A stretch of 64,000 bases of DNA from Pseudovirgaria hyperparasitica (GCF_010093815.1 NW_022985558.1:461038-525037), one strand, 5' to 3'; shown: positions 1 through 14,070, numbered from the stretch's first letter. The notes: generated from the sequence alone by a model not told the origin. Numbers and translations: made by a program.

Positions 1-2989
1 CTAAAGTAATATCTTTATCTAAAGTATCTCTATAACTCTATATATCTTATTATTCTAAATTATATCTTTAGTATATTTAATTATAGTCTTTAAATTTAAT
101 ACTAGAAAGATAGTATATAATAGAGAGTAGAGGTTAAAAATTAATTAGACTAGGAACTTAAATTAAATGGTACTATTCTAAGCTCTCTCCGACTATATAG
201 CTATAATGAAATGTAGTAGACCTTCCTTTCTTCTACCTTTAGGCGGTGTCCTTTATCTATTAAAAGGTGTCCTTATCTAGAACTACCTTTGATGACCTTT
301 TCTCCCACTAGACACTTCCCTCTATATTTCTAGTTACTGTTTTTATTCTCTCTTATATTATCTGTTCGGCCTCGTGGTAGTCTATATAGTTCCCTAGCTA
401 TATACTAATATCCGACTTCTCTTAAAAGTGTGCACTCTTTATATATAGGTTAAAGACCCGACTTGAACGTCCGCCACCATCTAACTTTATTTTGATTTAA
501 GTATCGGTCGGGGTAGATAGACTACTAGTTAAGGTAGCTATAACTAGGGATAATAAGTTAGTAATAGACTTATTTATACTACACGTATATATACTATCAT
601 TTACCGTTCCCGCGGTTACTTAGAGCGGGTCTATACTTAATACCCGAGATGGTATAATCTTATCCGTAGCTACTACTAGTAGTATAGAACTCTTACCTAT
701 ATCTAATGGCGCATGAGATGATTCGAGGTACTTATCCAACTGGTTTAGAGTATCCGACTTATCCTTTTCGTAGTAGTTAGTACCTATATAGCCTCTATAA
801 CTTTAGTATATACTTATATTACCCGATAGCTTAGACTCCTCGCTCTTATCTAAGTTATCTATATCTACTTTAGAGAAGTTATCTAGGTTATCTTTATATA
901 GGTTTATATATATAGTGTCCGGGTCGATTGGTATTAGTACTATAAATACTAATGCTATTAGTAATTTTTAAATATAGTCGATGTGGTAGGGCGCCTAGTT
1001 CGACTATGTTAGGCTTAGCGCTCGCTATTCCTCTATATAATTTAGCACGCGATTAGATAAAGGTGTGTATATATACCTAGTATTAGTAGAGAGCGTACGA
1101 ATCTATAGCGACCGAAGGACGAGTTCGGCGCCCGCCCGCTACTATATTCGTTAAGGGCATGCCTTATTATAATATATATAATGGTAATCGTGGATGGTGG
1201 GATCGGTCGGAATATACTACTATAGTACTCCTTTAATCTAAGAAATCTTAGGGACTATAGTAGAACTAACTTTAGAGCCTTAATTACTACTAGCCCTATA
1301 AACATTTTCCGAGTTACGCTAGTATTATACTAATAATTAGTAACACGTCTAACACGACGTAAGTAATATACCTTTACTCCTATATACGCGTTATTACGTA
1401 TTAGGTTACTTATACTAGCTTTTCTCTTCTCGGCTATCTCCTAGTCCTAGTATTCGGATACTATCTATCTAACTCTAGAGAGGAGTTAGTAACGGAAGTC
1501 TATTATATCTTCCTTTACTAGCGTAATAATATAGACGGGAGATGTGTTTTATAAATTATAATTAAGATAGTAGCTACTAAGATTAATATCTCCGGCGGCT
1601 GTCTAGGCCGATTATACTAGTATCCTAAAACTATCTAGGCTACTATCTAGCCATATATTAAGGCGATTAAATACTAGTAGTAACCGGCCTAAAAACGTTA
1701 TAGCGATCGAAATCTCTATTATCGTAAGGTACCGGTCTCGTTCGTAAGGCTAGAGACTATCTCTATAGAACCGCCTCTTTTTACGGATAGTTAGTTCCCT
1801 CTCTACTACTATTTCTCTACCTTCTTCTATCGAGCTAGATAGCTAATATAGTAGAGGAGAGGACGTAAGGCCGTTATATCCCCGGTTACTATTACGGTAG
1901 GATATTACCGTGACGTCTAAGCTATATAGGGCGTTACTACCATATTCGCTGCCGGTATACCTAGACTACTAGGTTATTAGTAGATAAACGAACGCGTCGA
2001 GATAAGCTAGGTGTATATATATACGTTTTTTATGTCGATGGCTATCGTGTAAGTCCCCATTATTAATACTAATACGTGTCTACGTTATATCGTATCTTCG
2101 TTTACCTATCCCGTTTAGTTTACTATAGTTACTAGATTGTCTTCTATTAGTGTTACTGCCACGGTAGCTAGATAGTCCCTTAACCGTCTTCCGTGTTAGA
2201 GGTCCTATAGAGAAGATATATAAGAGATTAGTAGATATTTTCATTAGTAATGGGTCGGTGACCTACTAGGCGATAACATTAGATAGCGGGATAATAACTA
2301 GCTAGTAGACACGATAAAGGTTTAGGCGTAGACTAATATAGTGTTTTTATAGACGCGTGATGCTTATACGTTATTATTAATAATTTTAAGTGAGCGTGTA
2401 TAGGAATCAAGGGGCTAAGAGCCGGGTAGAAGTCGGGGGTTAGTGGGTATATATCGGGCTTTCGACGGGCTTACACCTAACTTCTTCCGGTATACGCCTA
2501 GAATATCCGCCGTATGCCGTATTATTACTATCTACTAATAATTATACTATGGTATTTTTCCTTTATAGTAACTACACCTCGAGATGCCACGGGCCGTAGT
2601 CTCCTACTAATACTATGGTAGAAAGATTAGTAGTATATACTATATGATCCGTAGGCACCATAACTCGGAACCGTGTAGACGAGTACGGCTTGCCGCATTG
2701 CCATTATTATTATAACTATTAGGCCCGTGGCTACTACCATCGACCGGGTCACGGCGCGGCTTTAGTACTTATAGTTATATTAGTCGATGGAACTCTTTAG
2801 TTCGCTCTGTTAGTGTTTAGCCGTCGAGCGTTAATTAGGAGTCCGAGCCTATGGAATTAGGTACTTCTACTACTAATATTACCCTATATAAAGATACTAC
2901 TATTTTCCCTAATCCTATTTCGGACCTAGAATCTATGGACGGCGTTACTAGTGGCCATGGTACCGATTTAGTATATTAGTCTAATATAT
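1..2989. other. RIP-degraded sequence, unresolved
   Basis: No gene can be supported here. The composition is that of the RIP island. Between about 160 and 840 the minus strand gives a loosely open reading interrupted by TAG/TAA, which hints at an old coding region, but no family was recognised. It could be part of the element that carries the transposase relic just downstream, or a separate older insertion. Confidence 0.5.
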
Positions 2990-5650
2990 ATAGTAGAAAT
3001 ACTATATCCATGGTAACGAGGGCGTCTAGTACTATATATTTAACGAAAACGTTCGAAGAGGAGAGCGGTATATATATTATAGTAGACTAGAGTAGACGTG
3101 ATAATCCGTCCGACGTGAGTATATATAGTCTAGGTTTATAGTAGTAACTAATTTAGTAGGCCCGATTCGGTTAATTCGATAGTAAGTTTATAGAGCGCCT
3201 TATAATATAGACGAATTGGTTTAGTATTTCGAATATAGTATACGATAAATTAACTACTATCCTTAAATAGACTTCCGCTATACCCCCCGACCTTTTTATA
3301 CTAAAATCTAATATCATATATAAGTAGTTATTATACTACCCTAAAGGGATACCGCACGAAAGTTGGTAGCGTAGCTACGATATATTCGGCACTACTATAG
3401 TCGAATACTAGTATAGGGATCCGCTTACGTTAGTGGAATTTCTCCTTAGATACTAACTGTTCGCTAGTAAGCTCGTGTTTAAGCCGGTATAATAATTTAC
3501 TAGTTTAGGCGACCGGATATATAGTAAAGCCTATATAGTAGATGGTTAGTAGGATATACACGCTACTATTCCGGATGGTGCTGTCGTCGTCCCTATTATT
3601 TTATCTTCGGATAAGACGAACCTTACTAACTATAGTAGTAATAGAGTAGCATGGCTAGTCTACCTATCTATTTATAATCTACTACTAAACGTCCGCTTAT
3701 CTAGGAGTCTACTATTATTTCTACTACTTACTCTATTACTAGTAGTTAAGCTAGAAACGGTAGCGAATCGCTTTATGTTCCATTAGGTTATAAGTAAAGT
3801 TCTAGCCCGTATGTCCGCCCATGATAGAGTCGTTAACTATGCTAATTATTATATAGCGTTATAGGCTATATAGAGTACTAGAGTATTAGTATTATATGCC
3901 GATGGCGGCTCGCGTAAGTACTATCCGCGTTTAGCTTTATATATTATAGATTTTCCGGAGTAGGTGCTTGTCACGGGTGTATCCCATTAGTATACATGTC
4001 TAATATATATAGTCCCTAGTAATAGACGATAGTATCTACGAGAAGCTATTACTAGTATATAGGAGTTCCATATATACTCGTCGTTATAGGAATAGGTTTA
4101 CTATATACGTCGCGAGTTAATAACTAATAGCTATAGTAGCGAGTATACTAGTAGTAAGATAGATAATAGGATAAGTATACCCGGTATCTTATCGTTTTCG
4201 TCGACGTCTTTCACGCTAGTAGTATAGGGCCATTATATTCGCTAATCGGTTAAGAGTCGGTATTCTAGTAGGTGGATAGAGCCATTGGATAATTTCGCCT
4301 AGTCACTTACTAGAGTTAATATATACCGCGCGGTCGCTCCGGACATTCTACATTAACTATATAAGGGCATATTAGAACACACGTTCAATTAGATAGTCTC
4401 GTATATTATTAATTAAGAGCGTACGGGATATAAGTTAAAGGGTGTGTTTACTAGTATACCCCCTATAGAATGAGTAAAGAAGGCGATCGATAAGCGATTC
4501 GCGTCTATTAGGGCATTTAGTCGTTATAACCCACTCACGTGTATAACTTTAGTAATATAATAGACGGAGGCGATGTTTAAGCGTATGCTAGTAGTGTTTA
4601 TAGTCGCGTTTAAACCGCTCCTATGTTATGATCGATACTTTCTAAGCGTAGTACGGGCGGTTATTAATATATATATGTTAGCGGCGTACTATACGCATGA
4701 TACGTAGATACTAGTATACTTAGAAGAGGCTATATTACGCTTAGACGACCTGAAATACTAGTTTATACTATATTATGGAGATAAATCGGAGGATAATCAT
4801 TTTAACTTTCCGAAGTTCTATATATTGTCGCACCTAGTCGATGCCATTAAACACTATGGTTCGTTATATCTAATATTGGTAGAGCTACTAGAGTAATCTT
4901 ATGTCGTAGTAAAGGAATTATATTAAGGTTTAAATAAGAGGGAGACGTTTCTATAGTAGATACTAGTAGTAGATATACGCACGACGAATACTAAAATCTC
5001 TAGTGGTATAGAGGTGGCGGCTGGTACTAGTATATTAGTAGCCCCTAGCCTAGAGTAGCTCGATAATACACGTAAGCTAGTCGGCTAGCGGCGTATTCTA
5101 AAGGAGCCACGCCGGAGTAAATATATACTCTACGTCTTATAGAGCCATAGACTATCTATATTCTACTAGACTACTATCGGCGACCTCCACGACGTGTATA
5201 GTAGTAGTTTTATATTACTTAATACGGTTGCACCCTTTATACGTAACTATCGTAATCGGCTTATCGGGGATAATATATTAAAAGGTATGAATGTCGAACG
5301 TATTGAAAAGGACCCTTCGTGGGCACGGGTCCTTCCTATCTATATATACGAGACCATATACGTGCCGATATAACTAGATAGAGATATATCTATAGAGGCC
5401 TTCGACCCGATTCGGGTAAGGTATACCCGTAACTAGTAAAAGAGTAGTAAGGCTAGGGAGGATTATATAATAGTATAGGAGTTTAACGAGGGTAGTAACC
5501 ACCTTAATAGGAAGCGGGTTAGTAAAGTCTATATATTTCTAGAGGTATACGATATAGAGAGTATTAACGTAACTAGTAGTATGGCGGCGCGATTCCTAGG
5601 TGCGTTAGTTAAACTACTTAATAACTCGGGTAGAGGCAATGTCGATACTA
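2990..5650 (+). pseudogene. Plavaka/KDZ-like DNA transposase relic
   Basis: A plus-strand reading with many TAG/TAA interruptions resembles the large DDE-type transposases of fungal Plavaka/KDZ DNA transposons. Recognisable segments, in order, are SSDKTNLTNY followed by a WLVYLSIYNL-like stretch (about 3,600-3,690), DGGSRKYYPRLALY and FPEQVLVTGV (about 3,900-3,980), a PDILH core with a following LYKGILEH (about 4,340-4,380), and HFNFPKFYILSHLVDAIKHYG (about 4,800-4,860). These match in order and spacing the family pattern SDKTxLT, YPxLAxYxxDxPEQ, PDxLHQLxxG and FNFPKxH. Reading continues to about 5,650 with a C-terminal part that is less conserved. The family moves DNA by cut and paste; this copy is dead. 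The family is recalled from memory and only profile comparison would settle Plavaka against another KDZ-associated group. Ends of the element were not found. Confidence 0.72.
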
Positions 5651-8600
5651 TTAGTAGCCTTATACTATTACGTATAGCGGGTTAAAGGTCTAGTAATAAG
5701 ACTCGTACGATAGATAGGTTCCGTGTCTATGAGCTAGAGCATGTCCTACGCCCTATATAGATTATATCGCGTTAGTTAGTTATGGATAGTTCATTCTAGT
5801 TAAACACGTATAGTAATTAGGGGATCTATAATAAGGTATATAACCTAGACTTCTAGGCTATAAATAGACGAAACGTAACCGTAGCGTTAAAACACGGGCG
5901 CGTATCGTAAGTCTATCGCTATCTACCGCCGCCTACTATAGTATGCCGGCATATACCGGTATATAGCGGAAGTTATAGTTTATATATAGTAGCACTCGAT
6001 AGTCGTATTCTATACTAGAATATCTCTAAGGAATGATCATGGTTTATTACGATCGGTTCTATAAAAGGCTTATATTTAATAACTATCTATAATTTTAGCT
6101 AAGGAGCATCTAGGGATGCACCTCCTTATTACCTAATGATTACTAGCTAGTATAAAAACTCTACGCCTCTAAAAGGGGTATATAGAACTTAAAGGATCCT
6201 CGTTCACGGGTAGAACTAGACGTGGATAGTATTAACCTAATATAGATAGATTATATATATTAATACCCTAAAATCCGAACTATGTCTCTAGGCCCACTAG
6301 ACCTAGCTCGTACCCGATCCTAATGTTTTCGTTATTCGCGTTTATGCCTCGTTGGATGCCGGGCATATAACGAGTCTATGGTTAAGTAAGTGTTAGGTAC
6401 GTAACGAGTCTATTAATGAATGAGTACCGGGTATATAACGAGTCTATATAAATGAGTATAAATGAGTATATACCGGGTATATAACGCTCTTACTAGGGAA
6501 ACGTCTTCCTTAAGTATCTCCCCCTTCTAATGTTTCTCCTCCTCTTCCTTTATTCTTTCTCTAGCCTTATAAGTATAGTTAGACTTATATCGCTATATTA
6601 TTAATGTATACGTTCTTATATAGACCGTTAGAAACTACGGTAACTAGATGTACGTTCTTATAATAGATAAATATACCGTACTAATATATCGCATTGTTCG
6701 TGTTTAATGTAAGGGTTCGCTACTATAATCATTCGTCGTTACGCTCGTCTATCTCTTCTTAATAATAGTACTAATCGATAACGACCTATTATAGAGATAA
6801 TAGTTAGTATTACGTACTTCTCTTAAATATTCGCATATTAATATTACATGAGTATATACTTCGCGGAGGTCCTCTATCCTTCCCTTAAGCTACCTAGACC
6901 ATCCCCTAATCGCTAAAAACTCTTATATCTAACTATTTCTACTATTTATTCCTCGGTTCTACTCGTTAGACTTCGAACGATAGTAAACTACGATAGGTTA
7001 GCGGTTATCTATATTTCGCGTACGCCGAGTTAGCATGCCTGAATATAATAGATAATAGTATATTTATAATAGTATATACTAGATCTTATAGTATTCCTCT
7101 TTAGCGGTAGATCCACGTGGTTATAAAGACGGCCTACTATCCTATCGTGCCTATATACTACGCTACTCTTTTATCGTATATAGACGGTATTACCGGAGTA
7201 GGGCTATCGCCTAGTAAACTTAACGTTATGTATAGAGTATTATATATTTAACGTCGTTATTTCACGTGCCCTATATTAGTGCGGGATCGGATACCGGCCG
7301 TATGTTTCCCCGCCTCTATTAAATTAACGAGTTATTACCGAAAACCATGTAGACTACTCGCGTTAATATAGCCGTAACGTACGTGTTATACCTACGCCTA
7401 TTATATAGTGTATATATCTTATCTCTCTATTACCCTAGTAATATATACTATTCCCTATTCTATCTATCTATGGCTACGTCCGGCCAGCCGCGAACAAATA
7501 GCCGAGTAGAAGCGAGTCTCGACCTACTTTATATATTTAGAGCGTCCGATAGGTAGAAACTTCGGGTATATATAGAAGAGTTAATTTAGGAGGAATTTGC
7601 TAGCCTATTACTAAACCTACGTAGTAAGGAAGTAAAGGACCACTATATAAAACAAGAGCGTTGCCTATAGACGGTCGCGGATGAATGTATATTTATTAAT
7701 AGTAGTTATACTATTTCACGGGTAGATGCTATGTATTAACTTAATACTATATTCTTAGTATTTACGCGTAACTGGCGGCGGTTAGCTAAACACCATTATA
7801 TACGTTAAAACGATGCCCCGGGCTAGACGAGCCGTTATAATATTATATATACCCCACGAACCCGCCTAATATATCTAGCTAACCTAGTTATTCGACCGTC
7901 GGACTACTAGTATCTATATCTTCTAAGGTAGCCGTGCCGCCGTGTTATATATATATACCTATAGTCCTTATCCGCGATCGTACTCGGGTCACCCTAGTAC
8001 TAATAACGGCTATATAGAATGGCACGACGCCGTTAAATGTTAAGGGTATAAAAATACGCGATATAGTAGGTCTTAGTATAAATAAACTATTAGAATTTAT
8101 TAGCTCGTCTATAGATATACTAGGGGATATAGGCGGTTATAGATATAGTCGCGTCTACCTAGAGTACCCGATTCTACCGAGCGAGTCGAGTGATATAATC
8201 CTTTATAAGGATAGTTTAGACTAGGTGTTATAGTAGACTATTAAATAGGCACTAGGCTTAGGACTAGATCGGGTGGTTTTCCGCGTGGGTAATATAAATA
8301 GTATATTTAGAAGCCTACTATAACGTATTAACTATAATCTAACTATATAGGAACGTCGCGCTATAAGTATAGTAGCGGGATTTATCCGTCTAGCACGCGT
8401 AGGTAAGCTTAAGATATATATACGCCGATAGATATCGGCATATATCGACATGTTACGACTACTAAGCGGTGTATACCGATATATACCGGTATATCCGGTA
8501 TATACCGGTATAATACCATCGCTCTTCCGTGGATATAACACCATTTATATATCTTAGGTTTTCGGTTATTAGTTACGTATAGTGTTATATATACAGCGGA

Positions 8601-9751
8601 TACCTTACTAGATTTAGGTCTTTCGTTAATAGTATATAGGTACGCCCTAGTCTACTCGATATAGGCGTAGTCGACGCTTTATCTACTTAAATAATAGACG
8701 TTAATAACGACGCGACTAGTATATTTATCTATTATATTATTAGCTAGCTAACGTTATATTAGGAGAGTCGAGCGCCGCCGTTCCGTCTACTCTACCCGTC
8801 GATGTTAATATGCTAGCGATTATAACCTAATCGCCTTACGAATCGATATATAATGCCGGTGCACTCGAGAGTTCGAGCGAACGTGTAAAAGTCCGATATT
8901 ATATACTATTTAGGGCCGGGGAGGAAGCGCCTACCGGCGTAGTAGTTATTAAGGCGATAGTAGAAGTCTATATATAACTAGATATACTAAGTCCGCCTCC
9001 TTCTTATGTAGTCCTATCGCTAGATAATATTACCGGTTTTAATATTACGGGAGAGAAGTTTATAGACACGAACCTATGAATATCGGTATAATATCGGCTC
9101 GATAGTACGTATTATAGTATAAGGTAAGTTATATTTAAGCGGTAGTTAGACACGTGCGCTAGTATGCTAACGGATATATAGTATCTCTACCATGAATAGA
9201 ATAGGCAAGGCATGGCTAGTAATATCTTACTACCTAGAAGAGATAGTTACTATAGAATTTAGGAGATAGGCTCGGCGTCTATAGCGTTAGTATATCGGAC
9301 GGTTGAACTTTTATATAATACTATTTACTTATATCTATATTTACCTAAGTCCCGATTCGATAGCCTTCTATAACCTACTATATACTCGGTTAGCGAGCTA
9401 CTAGACTCATATAATAGTAGTATACTACCCCACTTTATATACTACTTAAGCTACTATTACTTTAGCCTACGTTAATCTTAGCTTCCTTTAGTCGTCTCTA
9501 TGTTATAAAAGAAAACTTCTATAAACCTTTCCTCTACTTATCTTGGTTTTTAAACCTAAATCTTACCTTCTATACTTTATTCCGTGTTAATTACGACTAT
9601 ATATGAACGCTACGTCGAACTCGACTCTATTAACCCTTAAGGTCCATTCTATATAACAGTTAACGAGGTTATATTTACAGTTTATAATATGGATTAAGAA
9701 CTCGTTATATTCGGCGATGTTTAGGACTAGTCTACGCTCGACGTAATTAAG
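5651..9751. other. RIP-degraded sequence with ATACCGGTAT palindromes
   Basis: No family was recognised. A long plus-strand reading beginning at an ATG near 7,470 can be followed with TAG/TAA interruptions to about 8,300, and another piece is readable around 8,590-8,740, so an old gene probably lies here, but its product is unknown to me. A cluster of palindromic ATACCGGTAT-type motifs sits at about 8,463-8,516, with a further copy near 5,955. At 6,360-6,490 a short phrase containing CGGGTATATAACGAGTCTAT is repeated two to three times. Confidence 0.45.
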
Positions 9752-10111
9752 CCTTACGTTTAAGCCGAGTCTTACGTTTAAGTTAAGCCTTACGTTTAAG
9801 TCGAGCCTTATACTTAAGTTAAGCCTTATATTTAAGCCGAGCCTCACGTTTAAGTCGAGCCTTACGTTTAAGCCGAGCCTTACGTTTAAGTCGAGCCTTA
9901 CGCTTAAGCCGATTCTTACGTTTAAGCTAAGCCTTACGCTTAAGCCAATCCTTACGTTTAAGCCGAGCCTTACGTTTAAGCCGATCCTTATATTTAAGTC
10001 GAGCCTTACGTTCAAGCCGATCCTTACGTTTAAGCTAATCCTTATATTTAAGCCGAGCCTCACGTTTAAGCCGAGCCTTACGTTTAAGCCGAGCCTTATA
10101 CTTAAGTCGAA
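9752..10111. repeat. 18-bp minisatellite, about 20 copies
   Basis: The unit is CTTACGTTTAAGCCGAGC with variants, repeated without gaps over 360 bp. Copies differ almost only by C/T or G/A changes, as expected from RIP and from transition drift. Because the unit is a multiple of three, every frame yields a hexapeptide repeat; on the plus strand this is LTFKPS-like, and on the minus strand it makes an open frame of LNVRLG-like units that is only a by-product. The array lies about 220 bp upstream of the readable helicase relic and could have coded a low-complexity N-terminal tail of that protein. Confidence 0.88.
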
Positions 10112-10329
10112 GCTTACGATACGACTACCGTCTTAACCGATAATAAACTACTCGTCTTTAGTATACTTACCGGTAACTACCGTTCTAACGACGAGTATGA
10201 ACTTAAGAAGGTCTAAAGTAGTAAGGCTCCCGTTTCTACTTACGCCATCTATTAGATCTCTCTTATATAGGGCGATCTATAGTTAACCTTTGGGAATGTC
10301 TATGGTATTAGTAGAGAAACAGATGGACT

Positions 10330-13300
10330 TAAGTAGGAATAAGCGAAAACTCAAGCCGAGCTTAAGCTAGTAGTATTTAAGGCTTGTGGTAAAGGTCACG
10401 GCTTCGAAGAGTCGATTAGTTATATATATAGATTCCTTAAATTCCCTAAGTACCGCTCTTAGATTGAGTTACGTGCTCGCTTCCGATGGATTAATAAAGG
10501 GAAATTAGTATCCTTAATAAGCTTACTCCGCTTTAATCGTACTAATATCCTTCTATTATCCGACTACCCTACGGTGTAGATCTTTAAGGTTAAGTAAGTA
10601 GGTGACTTTATCGAGTATTTTCCTAAACTTCCTAATCTCATTATAAGCGAAGTGGATAAAGCCAATATACTATATATTAACACCGGCCTCTATAAAGACC
10701 CTCGCGACTTTTAGGTTATCGAACTTATAGCTAGCGAGCTTCTTAGTATAGGTTTTACTATCCCGTTATATATTAGACCCGATATAATACACGAACGAGT
10801 GAAGCAATTCTTTGAAGATCTAGGTACTTATACTATAGTTTATATCTTGCTACCGCTACGTAACCCTATGGATCTTACCGGCTTTAATAATAAGCTTAAA
10901 CTAGAGAGCGATCCGATTAATTCATGGCATGTAGAAGTTACTACTCCCTATATATAATACGGTATAATAAGTAGGCCGGACACTTGGCTCTAGATCTCTA
11001 TTCCCTACCGCGAGTCATTCGATAAGAAATTCGACTACCTAATATATATTACTATAAGTACCTTATAAGACGAATAGGCGGATCTCCTATTATTCTAATT
11101 CCAAGACGTTACCGTCGGGTATATCTAGCTCTTAGGTGTTACTCGGGCGCTCTTAGCTATCGTCTATTCTATTAATATAAAAGGATTTCATCGCATAGAA
11201 CCAGGTAGTCGTAGGTACCTTAAAGTGGATTTAAAGGATTATAATAATGACGCGTACCACTTTAAAGTCCTTTGATTTCGCCTAGGCGTCCTCCTATTCG
11301 AATGCCTCGCTCTAAAAGTCTTTAATAAGGTTAGGCGTCCTCCTAAAGCACCTAAGGTACTAATTATATTAATGGATGCGGTTACTAATATAACTCGAGC
11401 TCGTCCTAAACATTTTATTCGGACTAGTAATACTAGTTTAAGTACGATCGGGTCGTCCCTTATCACGCTTATAGGGTTCACGGACGTTCCGGCTTTAGTT
11501 AGCGTATAAACCTACGATAAGCTTACTAAGTAATACATTAATACGTGCTAGAAACTAACCTACTATACCGTGTAAGCTCCTAGAGACGGCGGCGTAGACG
11601 ACCACGCCGCTTAGGATGCGTTTAATGTGATAGTCCTTAATGTTATCGTAGACTCGGTGTCTATATCTCTAATGCATGGGTCCCCTAACCCTAATAACGA
11701 GATTCTAGATTATAGTATAGAGCCTTAGGATACCCTCGTTACTCTTTCTAAATTATCTATATCCCTAGATAATAATAAGGACACGAATATAGAATATAGT
11801 TACGATGTTATTAGCGACGAAGGTTCCATTACTAGCCCCGTCGCCGATATATATACACTCCTAATATTATCCAAAGTCTACTCTAGTATCCTATCCCCTT
11901 TACCACCCTCTATATAGAACCTAATACTCGGTAATAACTACCTAAATCTTTAACCCGTCGACTATAACCGCTACGTTAAAGATTATAAAAGATTCTATAA
12001 TCTCTAGAATATTATATATTCGGAGCTATCTCCCTAATAATAGTATACCTATATATAGGCGACGGACGTACTTAGGGCTTAGTTCCTACTTTACGGCTAT
12101 GGAGGAGCTAGGAAGAGCTATTTATGGCTTCGTCTACTACTAGCTACACTTCTAATTAACGAAATGAACGGTGCTCCTATTATCGCTTATACTACTAAGA
12201 TAGTTATCCCATCTAGCGATGTGATAGCGCACCTCCCTATACTAGGTTCCACCTAAATATATAGGATATACATATATGTTATTATCGGCCTAACCAACGA
12301 AACCTACGACGACGCTATAAGAAAAGCATATAAATATATAAGTAATATATTTACTTACTATAAGTCTCTAAAGACACCGGTCGTTCTTCGAAGATGCCCC
12401 GAAGCCGTTAATCGAGAGGTTTTCTTTACTATAGCTAGACTATCTTATCGCGGCAACCCTCTTATCGGGCTAACCTAGGATAATATAATAGGCGGTACCA
12501 TCCTCGCGTAAGCCTAGGCCGACCATAGTAAACGACTATCGGAATATAGCACGGATCCCCGTGCTCGTCTATGGGAACTATATACCGGTTACGTTACGCT
12601 CGAGGTCGTTAGACTTATTAAATCTTAATACTAATACGAATGGATCCCTAAGAATTTCAAGAAAGAAACGGCTCGGCTATTACGCGCTATCTATAAACGT
12701 TATACTCGTAATAAGGACATGCCTAAGGAGGAGTATAATAGGATGAACGAGCTATACCTCGCTACCTAGGACCTAGTTACCATCTACGCCTAGATTTATA
12801 TAGGGACCCCATATGTTATGAACATCGCCAAGGTAGCCCGTAATATATATCCGATTTTGGTCGTAATAGAAGAGGCCATGCGTATCCTTAAAAGTAATAC
12901 ACTCGGGATTATTATTAATTATACTACTATAGAATAGTAACCGACATTTATTTACGTCGGCGACCCACGCTAGCTTAACACCTACTAGCGTGATAGTACT
13001 AATATATAGACCGCGAACTAGAGGATCTCCTTTATAAAGCGCTAGATATAATATAGTTTCCCGACTACTCGCCTTACCGAGTTAGAACGCTTAGTTCCTA
13101 GGATAATAAACGTTATATCGCTAATTACTTACTCGGGCGAGCTAACGACCTCGCCCTACATGACGAATAATATTAATATACCACTCGCAGAGACCGTTCG
13201 ATAAATATTTAGAATCCGCGGCTATTAACACGTCGTATATACCAACGTCGACGGGGATCACGCGCACACGGTAAATAACTTAATATATAATATAGACTTA

Positions 13301-14070
13301 TTATGTTTCACTTAGTAGATTATTACCGAGCTCTTCTATTATAGCGTCGCACTCGATCGCGTACTCTATATTTCTATATACGCCGCCTAACGTAATCTAT
13401 TTAAAGGGATAGTTAGGAACTCGCTTCTAACTATACTTACCGCAGCAGATAAAGCTCGATTTAATGCCCTACCTAAGCCGGTATAGAAGCTTGTCCAATG
13501 GCGTTCATGGGACGGTTCTTAGAGTTATAATAACAATATAGTCCTTATCAACCCGGTCTAAACCAATCACTTCGGCTTCCTCTCGGAAGTAAACCGTAAC
13601 ATCATTACTATTACGCGCGCTAAATAGATAATAGTTATTATTACTAACTTCGTATCTCTTAAGAGGTAGAAAGTCCTAGACGGCGTACTCGGCGAGATAT
13701 AGAATAAGTGCTCTAAGATTCATGCGATATACACGTGCACGACCCCCGACCTAGATGGCCTCCCTCTACTCTCTAATATATCTAATCCCTAATATAGTCG
13801 CTCTATACTTGGTATTAGAGAGAGGGGAGAATGAAGCGATTAATAAACTACCGATAGTACTAAGCCCCGTAAGCCGCTGGTCTACCGTAAATATAACGTC
13901 GAAGGATATAAGTCTATTAAGTATCTAAGAGAGTCGACGCTTATATATAATAACTATTAGGACATCGGCCATAAAGCTAATGTTTACCCTAAACCCAAGA
14001 CGCTTACGGGTACGTTTTACTATAATTATAGGACTACCGGTTATACTCGGCGTTATTGTTCTAGCCGTAC
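10330..14070 (+). pseudogene. SF1 (DNA2/NAM7-type) helicase relic with zinc knuckles
   Basis: A plus-strand reading of about 1,200 residues is interrupted mainly by TAG/TAA. It holds SF1 helicase motifs in the right order: a Walker A derived from GGAGKS (12,101-12,118, one Gly now Arg), motif II read as LVVIEEA (12,856-12,876, expected DEA), motif III VGDPR-Q-L with Q as TAG (12,956-12,977), and motif VI IITITRAK (13,601-13,624). Three C-x2-C-x4-H-x4-C knuckles follow at 13,882-14,059, with nearly all Cys read as Tyr (TGT to TAT) and two of the three His as Tyr (CAT to TAT). The family unwinds nucleic acid with ATP; the order of motifs points to the UPF1/DNA2 group. About 580 residues precede the helicase core and were not recognised. 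Each lost residue is explained by a RIP-type transition. No host gene function is implied; it most likely belonged to a repeated element. Confidence 0.82.

Noticed and set aside
9587-10063. 158-codon minus-strand open frame with LNVRLG-like repeats
   Set aside because: It is produced by the 18-bp tandem array, which is open in several frames; no other protein feature supports it.
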